This document shows positions 21,882 to 33,065 of a stretch of DNA of 64,000 bases, piece by piece. Source of the stretch: Hafnia psychrotolerans (GTDB taxonomy: Bacteria; Pseudomonadota; Gammaproteobacteria; Enterobacterales; Enterobacteriaceae); assembly GCF_014639435.1 (NCBI RefSeq), contig NZ_BMFZ01000003.1:434001-498000 (forward strand). The letters run 5' to 3'. The notes beneath the pieces are model-generated. The model was not told where the DNA came from, did no database searches, and was given only the letters and a program-made list of their open reading frames with translations. Position numbers and translations under genes: made by a program. Every line of letters begins with the position of its first letter. Position 1 is the stretch's first letter.

Positions 21882-22290
21882 CCCACATTCACCGTCTAAT
21901 GGGCAATGTCACGTTGCCCATTGTATTGCGTCACTTATTAACTTGTTATCCACAGACTCCCTTAATTCACTGTGAAGAGTTCTATAAAATAACGCGTACA
22001 ATTGACAAAATGCCATTGTCTGACGATATTTAGTTGATCAGAATAATGGCATGTTTAGCGAATCTACTTATAAAGTGAACAGTATCTAGACCGTTCATAT
22101 ACAGATATTAATAAAATTAGCTATTAATGCCGTTCGTTTTCACCTCAAACAAAAAAAATGCCACAATATGTCACTTTGATTCAGGAAATCAATCGTGGCC
22201 ATATTGGTCAGGTTGTAGCGTTTTTCCGTTGCGGCTACTGCCTAAGACAGAGCTTATATTTTCTTACTTCGAGATTGACGCAGAGAGCTT
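21882..22290. other. reductase-lpxL intergenic region
   Basis: 409 bp without a supportable gene. It contains a perfect 9-bp inverted repeat (21898-21922, AATGGGCAA/TTGCCCATT) that may end the reductase transcript, and one consensus DnaA box TTATCCACA at 21946-21954. The remainder is AT-rich and should hold the lpxL promoter. Confidence 0.5.
21898..21922 (+). terminator. hairpin after the OYE reductase
   Basis: AATGGGCAA / TTGCCCATT, 9 bp with a 7-nt loop, 16 bp past the stop. There is only a weak T run after it. Confidence 0.5.
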
Positions 22291-23223
22291 ATGACTCAGG
22301 TACCGACCTTTACACTTTCCCTACTGCATCCGCGTTACTGGCTAACCTGGATTGGCTTAGGGTTGCTTTATTTACTTGTGCTTCTACCTTATCCGGTCAT
22401 TTATCGTCTGGGTACCGGTCTGGGTCGCTTCTCGATGCGTTTCTTAAAACGCCGTTTTCATATCGCCCAACGTAATATTGAGCTCTGCTTCCCGGACATG
22501 AACCGTGAACAGCGAGATCATATGGTGCTGAAAAATTTTGAGTCAGTCGGCATGGGTCTATTTGAAACAGGTATGGCTTGGTTCTGGCCAGACCGGCGGA
22601 TAGCACGCTGGTTTAAAGTCAGCGGACTGGAACATATTCAGAAAGCTCGCGATAACCAGCAAGGCGTTTTGTTAATCGGTGTACATTTCCTTACGCTCGA
22701 GTTAGGTGCACGCATCTTCGGCATTCATAATCCGGGTGTTGGTGTTTATCGCCCACATGATAATAAGCTGATGGACTGGATTCAGACTAAAGGTCGTATG
22801 CGTTCTAATAAGGCAATGATTGACCGCAAAGACCTGAAAGGGATGATACGCAGCCTAAAACAGGGCGATATTATCTGGTATGCCCCTGACCACGATTACG
22901 GCCCGCGCAGCAGCGTTTTTGTGCCCTTCTTTGCCGTGGATAAAGCCGCCACCACGACCGGCACCTACCTGTTGGCACGGATGGGTAAACCCGCGATTAT
23001 TCCCTTTACACCGCGTCGTCTCGAAGGCGGTAAAGGCTATGAGCTATTGCTGCATCCTGCAGTCGATAATTTCCCACTGGATGATGAAGTCGTCGCGGCT
23101 ACTTATATGAACAAAGTGGTGGAAAACGAAATTCGTCTGGCACCTGAACAATACATGTGGCTACACCGTCGCTTTAAGACCCGACCTGAAGGCGAACCTT
23201 CATTGTATCAGACGGTAGATTAG
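22291..23223 (+). CDS. lpxL: Kdo2-lipid IVA lauroyltransferase
   Basis: Late acyltransferase of lipid A synthesis at the inner membrane, transferring laurate from ACP. 310 aa. One N-terminal membrane helix (about 16-34) and the catalytic HX4E motif at H132-E137 (VHFLTLE), the same numbering as E. coli Lpx[14 protein letters not shown] and YAPDHDYGP are further family motifs. It lies between trhO and mdtG as in E. coli. Confidence 0.94.
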   Translation: MTQVPTFTLSLLHPRYWLTWIGLGLLYLLVLLPYPVIYRLGTGLGRFSMRFLKRRFHIAQRNIELCFPDMNREQRDHMVLKNFESVGMGLFETGMAWFWPDRRIARWFKVSGLEHIQKARDNQQGVLLIGVHFLTLELGARIFGIHNPGVGVYRPHDNKLMDWIQTKGRMRSNKAMIDRKDLKGMIRSLKQGDIIWYAPDHDYGPRSSVFVPFFAVDKAATTTGTYLLARMGKPAIIPFTPRRLEGGKGYELLLHPAVDNFPLDDEVVAATYMNKVVENEIRLAPEQYMWLHRRFKTRPEGEPSLYQTVD

Positions 23224-23518
23224 ACAGTCCCAGGTAGGATCCAGGCTGATTTCACAGCAGCCAGCTTGGGTCCTAAATCACGCGACTTCCGCTACCTTTG
23301 GCTCACTATTTCCGCCCTTCTATTGGTTTGCCCTTTGAAAGGCCAACTCTGCATAAAATTAATGAACCTGTATTTTATTTCCTCCGTTAACTTTCTCGTA
23401 ACATTATTGATATGGCTGATCATTAGGCGCATAATTATCCAACTCAGTGATTGTTAATCTTCTCTGTCCTACTTTCCGCAGCAGCTCAAAGTCAATGGAC
23501 CACTTTCATCGGTATTTT

Positions 23519-24757
23519 ATGACGTCGGAACCCGCACCAGAAAAAGCCCCTTCCCCAATAAATTGGAAACGTAATCTCTTCGTCGCTTGGATCGGCTGTT
23601 TTCTTACCGGTGCTGCATTTAGCTTGGTCATGCCTTTCCTGCCGCTTTATGTTGAAACGCTTGGCGTTACTGGCCAGGGGTCGCTGAACATGTGGTCGGG
23701 GCTTGTTTTCAGCATTACATTTCTGTTTTCCGCTATCGCCTCCCCATTCTGGGGGAGTCTGGCCGACCGCAAGGGCCGTAAAATCATGCTCCTGCGTTCG
23801 GCGCTGGGTATGTCTATCGTGATGGTGCTGATGGGGTTTGCGCAAAATATTTGGCAGTTTCTCTTCCTGCGAGCGTTGCTTGGGTTACTTGGTGGTTTTG
23901 TTCCCAATGCCAATGCCCTGATCGCGACCCAAATCCCTCGTAATAAAAGTGGCTGGGCATTGGGCACGCTATCGACCGGCGGCGTTAGCGGCGCGCTGTT
24001 GGGCCCTTTGGTCGGCGGATTGTTGGCTGATAGTTACGGATTGCGCCCAGTATTTTTCATCACCGCCAGCGTATTGTTTTTGTGCTTCCTGATGACCTTG
24101 TATTGCATCCGTGAGCAATTCGTTCCAATCCATAAAAAAGACATGCTGAGTCGCAAGCAGGTCTTTGCCTCGCTAAAAAACCCTCGACTTGTCTTGTTTT
24201 TGTTTATAACCACCATGATCATCCAGGTGGCGACCGGCTCGATTGCGCCGATCCTGACACTCTATGTGCGTGAGTTAGCAGGCAATACGCAGAACCTGGC
24301 ATTTATCAGTGGGATGATTGCCTCCGTGCCCGGTGTTGCCGCACTCATGAGTGCGCCGAGGCTTGGGAAACTGGGGGACAGAATCGGACCGGAAAGGATC
24401 CTTGTTGCGATGCTCGCCTGCTCGGTACTGTTACTGATTCCCATGGCGTTTGTGCAAAACCCGCTACAGTTGGGGATCCTGCGTTTTATGCTCGGTGCGG
24501 CAGATGGCGCCTTATTGCCTGCAGTCCAAACGCTGCTGATTTACAATTGCACCAATCAGGTCGCAGGCAGAGTTTTCAGCTATAACCAATCGTTTCGCGA
24601 CGTTGGCAACGTAACAGGACCTCTGCTGGGCGCTGCTGTATCTGCAAGTTATGGCTTTAGAACGGTATTCATTGTTACCGCGCTGGTCGTACTGTTCAAT
24701 ACCCTTTACTCCTACTGGTGTCTGCAACGCCGGCCACATCAGGCGATGGTCGACTAG
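23519..24757 (+). CDS. mdtG: multidrug efflux MFS transporter MdtG
   Basis: Proton-driven MFS drug exporter of the inner membrane (fosfomycin and deoxycholate resistance when overproduced in E. coli). 412 aa from the ATG at 23519; starting at [12 protein letters not shown] the sequence tracks E. coli MdtG closely. Signature loop [16 protein letters not shown] between TM2 and TM3, twelve predicted helices. The longer frame adds 24 residues without homology. In E. coli mdtG belongs to the MarA/SoxS/Rob regulon; I did not identify a marbox here. Confidence 0.92.
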   Translation: MTSEPAPEKAPSPINWKRNLFVAWIGCFLTGAAFSLVMPFLPLYVETLGVTGQGSLNMWSGLVFSITFLFSAIASPFWGSLADRKGRKIMLLRSALGMSIVMVLMGFAQNIWQFLFLRALLGLLGGFVPNANALIATQIPRNKSGWALGTLSTGGVSGALLGPLVGGLLADSYGLRPVFFITASVLFLCFLMTLYCIREQFVPIHKKDMLSRKQVFASLKNPRLVLFLFITTMIIQVATGSIAPILTLYVRELAGNTQNLAFISGMIASVPGVAALMSAPRLGKLGDRIGPERILVAMLACSVLLLIPMAFVQNPLQLGILRFMLGAADGALLPAVQTLLIYNCTNQVAGRVFSYNQSFRDVGNVTGPLLGAAVSASYGFRTVFIVTALVVLFNTLYSYWCLQRRPHQAMVD

Positions 24758-24763
24758 GCCACA

Positions 24764-25162
24764 TTAGGCGGTCCATCCGCGCTGGGCAAGCACCACACGA
24801 TAACCGTCGGTATCTTCAAACGTTTTGCCCGTGTTATCCCAGTATGGATTGTATGAAGCGACGTCAATGAAACCGGCAGCTCGCATCTGCTCGCACTGTG
24901 TTTGCCACCGCTGCGCATCCGGCATATAGAACACTAACAAATTATCCTGCGTAGGTGCCCTGCCAACCTTTGTTCCCTGATGATGGGTAAACTCCAAATG
25001 ATAGTGATGCTGCGGATGCCCTATCATCACACCATAAAAGCCCAGATGATCTTCGAAATCCCCCAACAGTTCGAAACCCAGCCCATCACAATACATCTGC
25101 GCTATACGTCGCAAATTGTCGGTCGGACGAGCAATACGTAAAACACAGTCGCGTGGAATCAT
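24764..25162 (-). CDS. VOC-superfamily protein
   Basis: 132 aa glyoxalase/bleomycin-resistance-type fold: two beta-alpha-beta-beta-beta units with YCDGLGFELLGDFEDH at the start and YWDNTGKTFEDTDGYRVVL at the end, plus a His-rich metal-site candidate HPQHHYHLEFTHH. No substrate can be assigned; YycE-like proteins are the nearest in style. Convergent with mdtG, only 6 bp apart. Confidence 0.78.
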   Translation of the reverse strand: MIPRDCVLRIARPTDNLRRIAQMYCDGLGFELLGDFEDHLGFYGVMIGHPQHHYHLEFTHHQGTKVGRAPTQDNLLVFYMPDAQRWQTQCEQMRAAGFIDVASYNPYWDNTGKTFEDTDGYRVVLAQRGWTA

Positions 25163-25384
25163 AAGGCTCTCTCAATCAGTATTTGGTTTTGAAAATAGCT
25201 AAAAATAGCCAATTTTTTGCGCTATCGACCGTCAAAAACTTGCATCCTTGGCCATAGCGTCAACAATTAATGAATCAGAGAAAAAGTCAGCCGATTTTTT
25301 TGCGGCGTCACCTTACCCCTTAATTACTAAAGATTTCATTAAACATAAGCCGGAGCTCCGGTGAAATCAACTCAGGAGAAAATG

Positions 25385-25792
25385 ATGAGCATGTATGCAA
25401 CCCTGGAAGAAGCTGTTGATGCCGCGCGAGAAGAATTTCTTGAGTCAGTACAAGACACCACAGACAGTGACGAAACACCGATGCCAGAGCAATTTAATCT
25501 GCAAAAGTACATTTTGCAGGATGGTGACATCATGTGGCAGGCGGAGTTTTTTGCTAAAGAAGGCGAGTCGATTGAGAGCCTGACCTTTCGCAGCGGCGCA
25601 GCAGCACAGGCTATTTTTGATGACGACTACGATAAACGCGAATTAGAAGAAGAGTGGCTGGAAGAGAGCACGTTGTATGAGTGGGACGAAGGCGAATATC
25701 AACATGAACCGCCGCTGGGCAGTGAAGAAGGCGAAGCCGCTGCCAGCGAATGGGATGACGAAGACGACTATCCTGGCCGCGATATAGACTAA
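25385..25792 (+). CDS. msyB: acidic protein MsyB
   Basis: 135 aa, very acidic, multicopy suppressor of secY/secA defects in E. coli. It matches MsyB at MYATLEEAVDAAREEFL, KYILQDGDIMWQ and YEWDEGEYQHEPPL. Several Met codons cluster at the start; the ATG at 25385 has the best AGGAG spacing. The C-terminal tail of mostly Asp/Glu is longer than in E. coli. Confidence 0.85.
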   Translation: MSMYATLEEAVDAAREEFLESVQDTTDSDETPMPEQFNLQKYILQDGDIMWQAEFFAKEGESIESLTFRSGAAAQAIFDDDYDKRELEEEWLEESTLYEWDEGEYQHEPPLGSEEGEAAASEWDDEDDYPGRDID

Positions 25793-25808
25793 CGCTGCAC
25801 GTTTAACC

Positions 25809-26054
25809 TTATTCGTAAGGACCATGGCGAGCGTCGATTGGCAGCATGAAGGTATCGACAATCATCGAAAGTGGCACGTCGATAACCGTCACATACCGCC
25901 AGGGACCGTCTCGAACATCCCACTGTACCCCCGGATAGTATTGAGCACCGTGCCCCTGACCGGGCACCATACGGCTAATAATGCTGCCGCAACCGGTCAA
26001 CACCATCACCGAAAATACCACGACCATTGAGCGCAATATAGAACGTTTAATCAC
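25809..26054 (-). CDS. yceK: YceK-type lipoprotein
   Basis: 81 aa with a lipoprotein signal (lipobox LTGC, Cys22) and the family core GSIISR, GQGHGAQYYPGVQWDVRD and LPIDARHGPYE, as in E. coli YceK/YidQ. Function unknown; it should be an envelope lipoprotein. It lies beside msyB and mdoH as in E. coli. Confidence 0.9.
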   Translation of the reverse strand: MIKRSILRSMVVVFSVMVLTGCGSIISRMVPGQGHGAQYYPGVQWDVRDGPWRYVTVIDVPLSMIVDTFMLPIDARHGPYE

Positions 26055-26077
26055 TTCACCTCCCCGTTTAAGCCGAT

Positions 26078-26112
26078 AAAAAGGGCAGCATGCCTCAGCA
26101 TACTGCCCTTTA
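26078..26112 (-). terminator. terminator after mdoGH
   Basis: AAAGGGCAGTATG / CATGCTGCCCTTT (one mismatch, 6-nt loop) with a T run on the minus strand, 28 bp past the mdoH stop. Confidence 0.85.
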
Positions 26113-26139
26113 TTTTTCGCGTAATTCAGTTTACCCGTT

Positions 26140-28734
26140 TTAACCGTTTAACGCGGGTCTCATTTCCAGCGTTTGCGTTTCAGGGAACGCCTGAACGTTA
26201 CGCGGTAATTCACTGTAATACGCGCTCCAGGCATGCTGGTCGGGCTGAGTCCACACGGCAGAGTGTAGACGTGCCATCAATACCGGATCACTGAGCAGAA
26301 TCAGGCGGTCTGTCTTGCTCAATGCTTTAGGACCGGTTTTAAATGCCTGATCAAGACGCTGCTTACGACCATTTTCTACACTGTCGCGCAGCAAGTGGCG
26401 TGATGTCGCCATGCCGGTTGCCAATGCGTTGAAACTTGGGTCAAACACAGCGTGCATGAAGCCATTGTTCAGTGAGCGGGAACGATTAAGCTTGAGGTAT
26501 TCCTCTGTTGCCACCAGCTCACGCGGCGGGCTGTACTCTTCGGGTATAAGGAAAAGTTTGGCCTTCTTGCTCTTGATTCCCAACGTTGCACGGCTCGACA
26601 GTACAGAGACAAACGGCGAAAGAATCAGTGAGAAGACGATCGGCGACAACCACCACAGGAAGCGCAAATCCAGCCAGGCCATTCCACCTGCCCATACGGC
26701 CCCTAACAGCAATTGAGAACCATGACGCTTAAAGGCTTCGCCCCACGGTGTGTCGTCGTCATCGCGCTGCGGCGAGTTCCAAACGACTTCCCAACCGAGG
26801 AAGGCGCTGACCACGAAAACGGTATGGAACAGCATTCTCACGGGTGCCAGCAGAACCGAGAACAGCATTTCCAGCAGCATCGACAGGAACAAGCGAATAC
26901 TACCGCCATACTCTTTCGCGCCTTTTGCACAGATCAATACGATACTGAGGAGTTTAGGCAGGAACAGCAGCACCAACGTGGTGGAGAACAGTGCAATAGC
27001 CAGTTCAGGCCGCCACTGTGGCCAGACAGGGAACAGCTGCCGTGGTTGCAGGAAGTACTGAGGTTCCATCAAGGTGTGAACCACCTGAAGCGCCGTAGAT
27101 AAGGCCAGGAACATAAACCATAGCGGTGCCGACAGATAGGACATAACACCGGTCAGAAACACTGCACGGTGAACCGGGTGCATACCTTTAACCAAGAACA
27201 GTCGGAAGTTCATCAGATTACCGTGACACCAGCGACGGTCGCGTTTCAGCTCGTCGAGCAGGTTCGGTGGTAACTCTTCATAACTGCCCGGCAGGTCATA
27301 AGCTATCCAAACCCCCCAACCCGCACGGCGCATCAACGCGGCTTCCACAAAGTCATGCGACATAATGGAACCAGCGAATGAGCCTTCGCCGGGCAATGGT
27401 GCCAGCGCACAATGCTCGATGAACGGTTTAACGCGAATGATGGCGTTATGGCCCCAATAGTGTGACTCACCCAGTTGCCAGAAGTGCAGGCCAGCGGTAA
27501 ACAACGGGCCGTAAACGCGGGTAGCAAACTGTTGGCAACGCGCATATAGCGTATCCATGCCTGACGCTTTTGGCGCAGACTGAATAATACCGGCATTCGG
27601 GTTGGCATCCATCAAACGTGACAGACCCGTGAGGCATTCACCACTCATGACGCTGTCGGCATCCAGAATCACCATATAGGCGTATTCCCCACCCCAGCGA
27701 CGACACCAGTCATCAATGTTGCCACTTTTACGTTTCACACGGCGGCGGCGGCGGCGGTAGAAGATACGCCCATGCCCTTCAACGTCACGGCAAACTTCCA
27801 TCCAGGCTTTTTGTTCTGCAACGCAGATGTCAGGATCGTAGCTGTCGCTTAGAACGTAAATATCAAACTGTTCGAGATCACCGGTGGCTTTAACGGATTC
27901 ATAAGTCGCACGCAGACCCGCGAATACGCGTTCCACATCTTCATTACAAATTGGCATGATAAGCGCAGTACGGTTCTTTGGGTTTAGCGGTTCCAGCCCC
28001 GTGGTTGAGGCCGTGATACTGTATTTATCTCGCCCGATGAGCAACTGTAAAAAACCCATCAGTGCCGTCCAGAACCCGGCGGAAACCCAACAGAACAGAA
28101 TAGCAAATAGCACCAGGATACCGGTCTGTAAAACATACGGTAGCAGTTGCAGCACTGACTGTAACCAATCCTGACTGAGCATATCGGCAGGATCGATCAG
28201 CGCCCATCCCTGATAGGGCAGGATGGTTTTCATATACCAGGTGGCGATAGCCGTTTGCACCAACATCAGGATCAGCAGGGTATAACGGCGCATCGAACCG
28301 GCATGACGCCATCTTTTCTCTGACTCAGGCATCTCTGATGAGGTATAGCGACGCGCAACCGCGCCGTGCCCCATCATGGAATCCCAAAAACGGCCTACCG
28401 GGTTGGTACGCCATACATCAGGGAACATACTGGAGCGCTTAACCGGCGGCATAGCGCTGACGATGGTACGGCCTTCATTATCCACATCGGACAAGTTGCC
28501 ATTTTCCATCGCATCGGGCCAACTGGCGGCTACGCGAGCTTGTACTGAAACCAGTGGTGCATCGAAATCAGAGATATCGCTGCTTTGTGTTGAGGCACCA
28601 CCTAAACGGCGGTGCACGGTAGCAAAGGCCTCACTTTCAGCAGAAGAGAGCTGCTGAGTGAGAGCCGCTTTCTGTTCTTCAGTAAGCGGCAAAGCCTTCA
28701 CGTAATCTTGAGTAGAATGCGTTGACTTATTCAT
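26140..28734 (-). CDS. mdoH: glucans biosynthesis glucosyltransferase H
   Basis: Inner-membrane GT2 glycosyltransferase that polymerises the beta-1,2 backbone of osmoregulated periplasmic glucans. 864 aa from the ATG at 28732-28734; E. coli has 847. The large cytoplasmic loop carries DAD (about residue 358) and the RDRRW form of the (Q/R)xxRW motif near 497, framed by about eight membrane helices. A run of arginines ([11 protein letters not shown]) lies near 325-335. It overlaps the end of mdoG by 8 bp, so translation is coupled. Confidence 0.95.
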   Translation of the reverse strand: MNKSTHSTQDYVKALPLTEEQKAALTQQLSSAESEAFATVHRRLGGASTQSSDISDFDAPLVSVQARVAASWPDAMENGNLSDVDNEGRTIVSAMPPVKRSSMFPDVWRTNPVGRFWDSMMGHGAVARRYTSSEMPESEKRWRHAGSMRRYTLLILMLVQTAIATWYMKTILPYQGWALIDPADMLSQDWLQSVLQLLPYVLQTGILVLFAILFCWVSAGFWTALMGFLQLLIGRDKYSITASTTGLEPLNPKNRTALIMPICNEDVERVFAGLRATYESVKATGDLEQFDIYVLSDSYDPDICVAEQKAWMEVCRDVEGHGRIFYRRRRRRVKRKSGNIDDWCRRWGGEYAYMVILDADSVMSGECLTGLSRLMDANPNAGIIQSAPKASGMDTLYARCQQFATRVYGPLFTAGLHFWQLGESHYWGHNAIIRVKPFIEHCALAPLPGEGSFAGSIMSHDFVEAALMRRAGWGVWIAYDLPGSYEELPPNLLDELKRDRRWCHGNLMNFRLFLVKGMHPVHRAVFLTGVMSYLSAPLWFMFLALSTALQVVHTLMEPQYFLQPRQLFPVWPQWRPELAIALFSTTLVLLFLPKLLSIVLICAKGAKEYGGSIRLFLSMLLEMLFSVLLAPVRMLFHTVFVVSAFLGWEVVWNSPQRDDDDTPWGEAFKRHGSQLLLGAVWAGGMAWLDLRFLWWLSPIVFSLILSPFVSVLSSRATLGIKSKKAKLFLIPEEYSPPRELVATEEYLKLNRSRSLNNGFMHAVFDPSFNALATGMATSRHLLRDSVENGRKQRLDQAFKTGPKALSKTDRLILLSDPVLMARLHSAVWTQPDQHAWSAYYSELPRNVQAFPETQTLEMRPALNG

Positions 28735-30262
28735 TTGCAGGCAGCTGATAGCTCCAGGTTTCACTCAGTGTTTTTTCACCATTCACCAGAGAAGCACGCA
28801 TTTCGATCGGCTTCTTAGGATCCTTCACTTTCAGGCGCAGCGTCAGACGCCAGCCTTTGGTTACTGGATTATAGCGGACATTGTTTTCAACCAGCTCGCC
28901 GTTATCGCCGATGCTGACCTGAGATGCCACTGGCGTGTCACTTTTCAGCGCTTTCAGATTCGGACCGACAAAATCGACCAGGAATGCCACGCTACCATCC
29001 GTTTCACGCGTTAGATTTGACTGTTTCACATCACCGGTGGAGCGCATGGTGCGCTGCACCCATGCCAAATCAGGAGAATGCAGTTTTTCTTCGTCACGGG
29101 TGAAGTGCAGGCGGTAATTCAGGTCAAGAGACTTGCCGATTTCTGGCAACTGGTCAGGCGTCCAGAAAGCGACGATGTTATCGTTGGTTTCATCAGCGGT
29201 AGGAATTTCTACCAGCTCAATTTTGCCTTTGCCCCAGTCGCCTTTGGTTTCGACCCAACCACTTGGACGCAGGTCATAGCGGTCGTCGAGATCCTCGAAA
29301 TTGGAGAACTCACGGCCTCGTTGCAGCAGACCAAAGCCTTTCGGATTTTCCATGGTGAACTGGCTGACAGCCAGATGTTTAGGGTTATTCAGCGGACGCC
29401 AGATCCACTCACCGTTGCCAGCCTGTATAGATAGGCCATTAGAATCATGCAGCGCCGGACGATAATTCATTACCGGAGACGGCTGGTTAGCACCAAACAA
29501 GTACATGCTGGTCAGCGGGGCAATACCCAATTTACCCACTTTGTCGCGCAAATAGACTTTAGACTGCACGTCGACAGTCGCGTCTTTACCAGGATAAACA
29601 TCTAGGCGATAAGCCCCTGTCGCACGTGGCGAATCAAGTAATGCATAAATCACCAGATGCTTTTCATCCGGATTCGGGCGTTCAATCCAGAATTCGCGGA
29701 AACGTGGAAATTCCTCGCCAGAAGCAAGCGCGGTGTCGATAGCAAGACCGCGAGCAGACAGACCATAAACCTGGCCTTTACCAATCACTCGGAAGTAGCT
29801 GGCACCCAGCACGCTCATAATTTCATCATCTTTATCTGCTTTATTGATCGGATAAAGAACTTTGAAACCGGCGAAACCAAGGTTTTTGACCGTGTCGGCA
29901 TCGTGCTTCACGCTGCCAAAATTAAAATAGTCCGGGCTGTACTTGATTTCTTTAACGGTATTGGCCGTCACTTCATTGATTTTCACCGGCGTGTCGAAGT
30001 ACATGCCCTGATGATAGAACTCAAGCTTGAAAGGCGTATTCAGGTTTTTCCAGTACGCTTTATCATGATTGAATTGAATTTGTTGGTAGTCCGCGAATTT
30101 AAGATCGCGAAGCTGGGATGGAAGGTTACTTTTCGGCGCTTCATAGCCTTTATCGGCTAACGCCTTAGCTTGTTTGGCGACATCATCAATAGAAAAAGCC
30201 CAGGCAGATGAAGAGATCAAAGACATCAACACTGCGGCACTCAGCAAACGGACTTTAGTCAT
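28727..30262 (-). CDS. mdoG: glucans biosynthesis protein G
   Basis: Periplasmic protein required for the branching or release step of osmoregulated periplasmic glucans. 511 aa from the ATG at 30260-30262, exactly the E. coli length. Signal peptide ending SSSAWA before FSIDDV. Two beta-rich MdoG domains follow, including [20 protein letters not shown]. First gene of mdoGH; in E. coli the operon is repressed at high osmolarity. Confidence 0.95.
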   Translation of the reverse strand: MTKVRLLSAAVLMSLISSSAWAFSIDDVAKQAKALADKGYEAPKSNLPSQLRDLKFADYQQIQFNHDKAYWKNLNTPFKLEFYHQGMYFDTPVKINEVTANTVKEIKYSPDYFNFGSVKHDADTVKNLGFAGFKVLYPINKADKDDEIMSVLGASYFRVIGKGQVYGLSARGLAIDTALASGEEFPRFREFWIERPNPDEKHLVIYALLDSPRATGAYRLDVYPGKDATVDVQSKVYLRDKVGKLGIAPLTSMYLFGANQPSPVMNYRPALHDSNGLSIQAGNGEWIWRPLNNPKHLAVSQFTMENPKGFGLLQRGREFSNFEDLDDRYDLRPSGWVETKGDWGKGKIELVEIPTADETNDNIVAFWTPDQLPEIGKSLDLNYRLHFTRDEEKLHSPDLAWVQRTMRSTGDVKQSNLTRETDGSVAFLVDFVGPNLKALKSDTPVASQVSIGDNGELVENNVRYNPVTKGWRLTLRLKVKDPKKPIEMRASLVNGEKTLSETWSYQLPANE

Positions 30263-30601
30263 ACGTGGCCCTTTGGAAAAATTTTTACCTGACACATCCA
30301 CTCCTTTACGTGCACTAAACTCATCATTATATTTTAAAGGAACAGTCAGGTTTCCGACAACATGAGAAACTGATGGTTCATCGCGTTGATGAACCGTTTA
30401 AGCACACAACGATACAAGGATATCAATTCGCTGAAACTCCGGCTATGGAAACTTGTCCTATAACTGACCCCATGGATGGTAGTTTTACAGCAGATAAATT
30501 AAGTTAACGTAAGCAATCAACATTCTTTCTTACTACACATTATTACCTTGTTCGCAATTTAGGCACTAAAATCAAGATAAGCTTCATACAACGGATACGT
30601 A
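30263..30601. promoter_or_regulatory. mdoG-mdoC divergent intergenic region
   Basis: 339 bp between divergent mdoG and mdoC, holding the promoters of both. AT-rich; I found no gene and no operator that I can name. Confidence 0.5.
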
Positions 30602-31765
30602 ATGAAACCACAAAAAATTCAACGTGAGTTCTTTTTGGACTCCATCCGAGCCTATTTGATGCTGCTCGGGATTCCATTCCATATATCATTGATTTACTCC
30701 AGCCATGTCTGGGCGGTAAATAGCGCCGTGCCTTCACATGGTCTGACGATTTTCAATGACATAATCCATGCTTTTCGTATGCAGGTGTTCTTCGTGATAT
30801 CCGGCTACTTCTCCTACATGCTGTACGAACGTTATGACCCGCAGAAGTGGCTGAAAGTGCGCCTTGAGCGCGTCGCAATCCCTTTGGCTGCAGCCTTCCC
30901 GCTGATTACGTTGCCACAGCTCTACTTCTTGATGAAGTTTACCGACAAATTTTCCAACTGGGATACTCTCAGTCTTTATCAAAAAATAAATATTACCGTA
31001 TGGGAAATGGTTTCTCACTTATGGTTCCTGTTGACCTTAGTGATCCTGACCAGTATTTGTTTTTATTTATTCAAATTCATTAAAGAAATTAAGATTAATC
31101 GCATTAACCTCATTAAAAATCGAACTAATTCCTTAGGAAAACTCTCAATTATATTTTTATTTATCGGCTTAATGTATGCCGCTTTTAATCGCGCGATTTA
31201 TATTTTTGCGCCAGAACTGTTATCCAATGGTGCATTTAATTTTGTCATTATGCAGACACTGTTCTATCTGCCCTTTTTTGTGATTGGCGCGTTTGCCTAC
31301 AAATTTTCCTGGTTAAAAGAGCTTTTCATCAAACCTTCGGTCTGGGCTGGCATCACTTGCTTGTTCCTTTTTCTCGCGTACATGATCAATCAGCATATCA
31401 ATACGCCACAACTTTACTCGATGGAACTTGATGCGATCATCACCTCGCTGCTGGGGATTTTGATGGTCAACGTCGTCTTCTCTTTCAGCCACTATGTCCT
31501 GGACTTTCAGTCCCCGGGGATAACCTACCTGGTGAATTCGTCTCTCTTTATCTATCTGGTTCACCATCCGTTGACCCTGATTTATGGGGCTTTTATTACC
31601 CCACACATCCACAATGACTGGATCGGTTTTCTGGTTGGCCTGATCTTCGTATTTGGGATTGCCTTCATATTATACGAGATCCACAAACGCATCCCGGTTC
31701 TGCGTTTCCTGTTCTCGGGTAAACCCCAAGAAGCGGGTGTAAAAACGCAGAGTCAGCACTCATAG
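30602..31765 (+). CDS. mdoC: glucans biosynthesis protein C (OPG succinyltransferase)
   Basis: Acyltransferase-3 family integral membrane protein that succinylates osmoregulated periplasmic glucans. 387 aa with about ten helices. Conserved [20 protein letters not shown] at the N-terminus and [12 protein letters not shown] next. Divergent from mdoGH as in E. coli, completing the OPG locus. Confidence 0.93.
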   Translation: MKPQKIQREFFLDSIRAYLMLLGIPFHISLIYSSHVWAVNSAVPSHGLTIFNDIIHAFRMQVFFVISGYFSYMLYERYDPQKWLKVRLERVAIPLAAAFPLITLPQLYFLMKFTDKFSNWDTLSLYQKINITVWEMVSHLWFLLTLVILTSICFYLFKFIKEIKINRINLIKNRTNSLGKLSIIFLFIGLMYAAFNRAIYIFAPELLSNGAFNFVIMQTLFYLPFFVIGAFAYKFSWLKELFIKPSVWAGITCLFLFLAYMINQHINTPQLYSMELDAIITSLLGILMVNVVFSFSHYVLDFQSPGITYLVNSSLFIYLVHHPLTLIYGAFITPHIHNDWIGFLVGLIFVFGIAFILYEIHKRIPVLRFLFSGKPQEAGVKTQSQHS

Positions 31766-31792
31766 CACCCGCTTAACGCAGTTTTTACTAAA

Positions 31793-31823
31793 AAAGCGAC
31801 CACGAATTCTTTCTGGTCGCTTT
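31793..31823 (+). terminator. terminator after mdoC
   Basis: AAAGCGACCA / TGGTCGCTTT with an 11-nt loop, preceded by A-rich and followed by TTCCCC; 28 bp past the mdoC stop. Confidence 0.75.
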
Positions 31824-32097
31824 CCCCTTCAACACGCTTATCAATACGAACAGCAATTCTAATGTAAACGGCTGCGCTGACGTTAGCGCGGCCACGGGCC
31901 AATCTCTGTACCCTGTCGATCGCCCCAACAGCCTACTGGGCACTATACAGTCTCGATTTTAGTGCCAGCAGCACCTATGGAAGCCAATGGCCTTAAGGTA
32001 TGTGAAGTACTGTCTGCACGGCAAAACACCCTGGCTTGGCGAAATAGGCAACGAGAGCAGCCATAAAGCGTAACGGTCTTAAACTTTAATAAAGAAA

Positions 32098-32118
32098 AAG
32101 CGCCTGTAAAAGGCGCTT
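32098..32118 (-). terminator. leftward terminator-like hairpin
   Basis: AAGCGCC / GGCGCTT with a 7-nt loop and a T run only on the minus strand. It probably ends the DUF2502 transcript, whose stop is about 210 bp upstream. Confidence 0.6.
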
Positions 32119-32213
32119 AAATTACTAAAAAGTCATATTTATTAATGTTTTTAGAGCGTGAGCTTGTCAATAAACCTGACTCCGAGCATTGTCAAACACC
32201 CTGTTCTCTCATC

Positions 32214-32237
32214 CAATTGCTCAATTGCTCAATTGCT
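32214..32237. repeat. three tandem copies of CAATTGCT
   Basis: CAATTGCT occurs three times head to tail without mismatch. It could vary by slippage; no function is evident. Confidence 0.85.
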
Positions 32238-32325
32238 CTGATAAATAATTAAGAAGAACAGAATAGACGTTAAGAATGCCGTGAGCATTGTCAGCGCCTA
32301 CCCTGTTCTCAAATTCTCAACGGCA

Positions 32326-32673
32326 TTACCAACGTCCCGGAGGTGGCCCTTCGCGCCATCCTGGAGGCGGCCCTTCATGCCAGCGCGGAGGGGGAGGAGG
32401 AGGCCCTTCACGCCAATAATGGTCATGATGCCAGTGTCGCGGCGGCGGCGGTTCGGGTTCGTAATACACCCAATGTCCACGACCTTCATCACGGTAATGC
32501 TGATCCCACCAGCCTGGTGCACGCCAGCCACCACCGTCCCAATAATACCCACGAGGATCGCGATCACCGAGATGCATTGACAGACCGGGGACGTTAACCC
32601 CTATCTCGACATCTGCCTGAGCTACGGCGGGTAAACTCAGCATAACAGCGAGAACTAAGATTATTTTTTTCAT
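32326..32673 (-). CDS. DUF2502 (YpeC-like) secreted protein with proline-rich tail
   Basis: 115 aa. Signal peptide MKKIILVLAVMLSLPAVAQA, then the DUF2502 core GDRDPRGYYWDGGGWR. The C-terminal 45 residues are Pro/Trp/His-rich with repeated W(R/H)EGPPP units. Periplasmic or surface-exposed; function unknown. I start at the second Met (32671-32673), directly before the signal sequence. Confidence 0.82.
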   Translation of the reverse strand: MKKIILVLAVMLSLPAVAQADVEIGVNVPGLSMHLGDRDPRGYYWDGGGWRAPGWWDQHYRDEGRGHWVYYEPEPPPPRHWHHDHYWREGPPPPPPRWHEGPPPGWREGPPPGRW

Positions 32674-32871
32674 CAGATACCTCACGACCTGCTTATCAGG
32701 TGATGCAAAGGTACTGCCGGGTATCTTACTGTTCTATAGGAATTTATCCCATTTACTCAGACCTCACGATCTCCTTACAAATGCGTCGAAATAGACATAC
32801 GTTGTTGAATCGAGCAACGCTATAACAACAAAGGACAATTTGCAGTTATAGCGTAAATTACAGACGTAAAA

Positions 32872-32889
32872 AAACCGCCGGAGCGGTTT
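32872..32889 (-). terminator. terminator for the 43-aa gene
   Basis: AAACCGC / GCGGTTT with a 4-nt loop followed on the minus strand by seven T residues; 44 bp past the stop of the small gene. Confidence 0.8.
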
Positions 32890-32933
32890 ATTTTTTAAAG
32901 CGTGCAATGCATTGTCACGGGCTTTAGGGCAAA

Positions 32934-33065
32934 TTAGATTTTGCAGCCTTCGCAATCACTTTCATCCTGAACGACGTCAGGCTCGGCAGAGGCTTTTTCA
33001 GCAGCTTTCTCTTCCGCTTTTTCCAGTGCTGCATCTATATCAAAATCAAAAATATCGTCACTCAT
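32934..33065 (-). CDS. 43-residue acidic protein with C-terminal CxxC
   Basis: Reads MSDDIFDFDIDAALEKAEE at the start and ends in CEGCKI, after an Ala/Glu/Lys-rich helix. A GGTGAAGAG ribosome site precedes the ATG and a clean terminator follows, so it is probably a real gene. The terminal CxxC could bind metal or form a disulfide. I do not recognise a named family. Confidence 0.65.
   Translation of the reverse strand: MSDDIFDFDIDAALEKAEEKAAEKASAEPDVVQDESDCEGCKI

Larger units (their letters stand above)
31766..32325. other. mdoC-DUF2502 intergenic region
   Basis: 560 bp without a supportable gene. Contents: terminator of mdoC (31793-31823), a hairpin at 32098-32118, three tandem 8-bp units at 32214-32237 and two imperfect copies of a GAGCATTGTCA...CCCTGTTCTC sequence about 100 bp apart (near 32184 and 32283). 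A 30-codon open stretch near 31977-32066 has no recognisable match. Confidence 0.5.

Noticed and set aside
21946..21954. Consensus DnaA box upstream of lpxL
   Set aside because: A single 9-mer without neighbouring boxes or an AT-rich unwinding element is expected by chance; no origin is suggested.
27700..27760. Simple GGC repeat in mdoH
   Set aside because: It encodes the arginine run of MdoH and is ordinary coding sequence, not a CRISPR or regulatory repeat.
32298..32597. Two long frames opposite the DUF2502 gene
   Set aside because: They are antisense shadows of the proline-rich low-complexity tail; the minus-strand gene has the signal peptide and domain.
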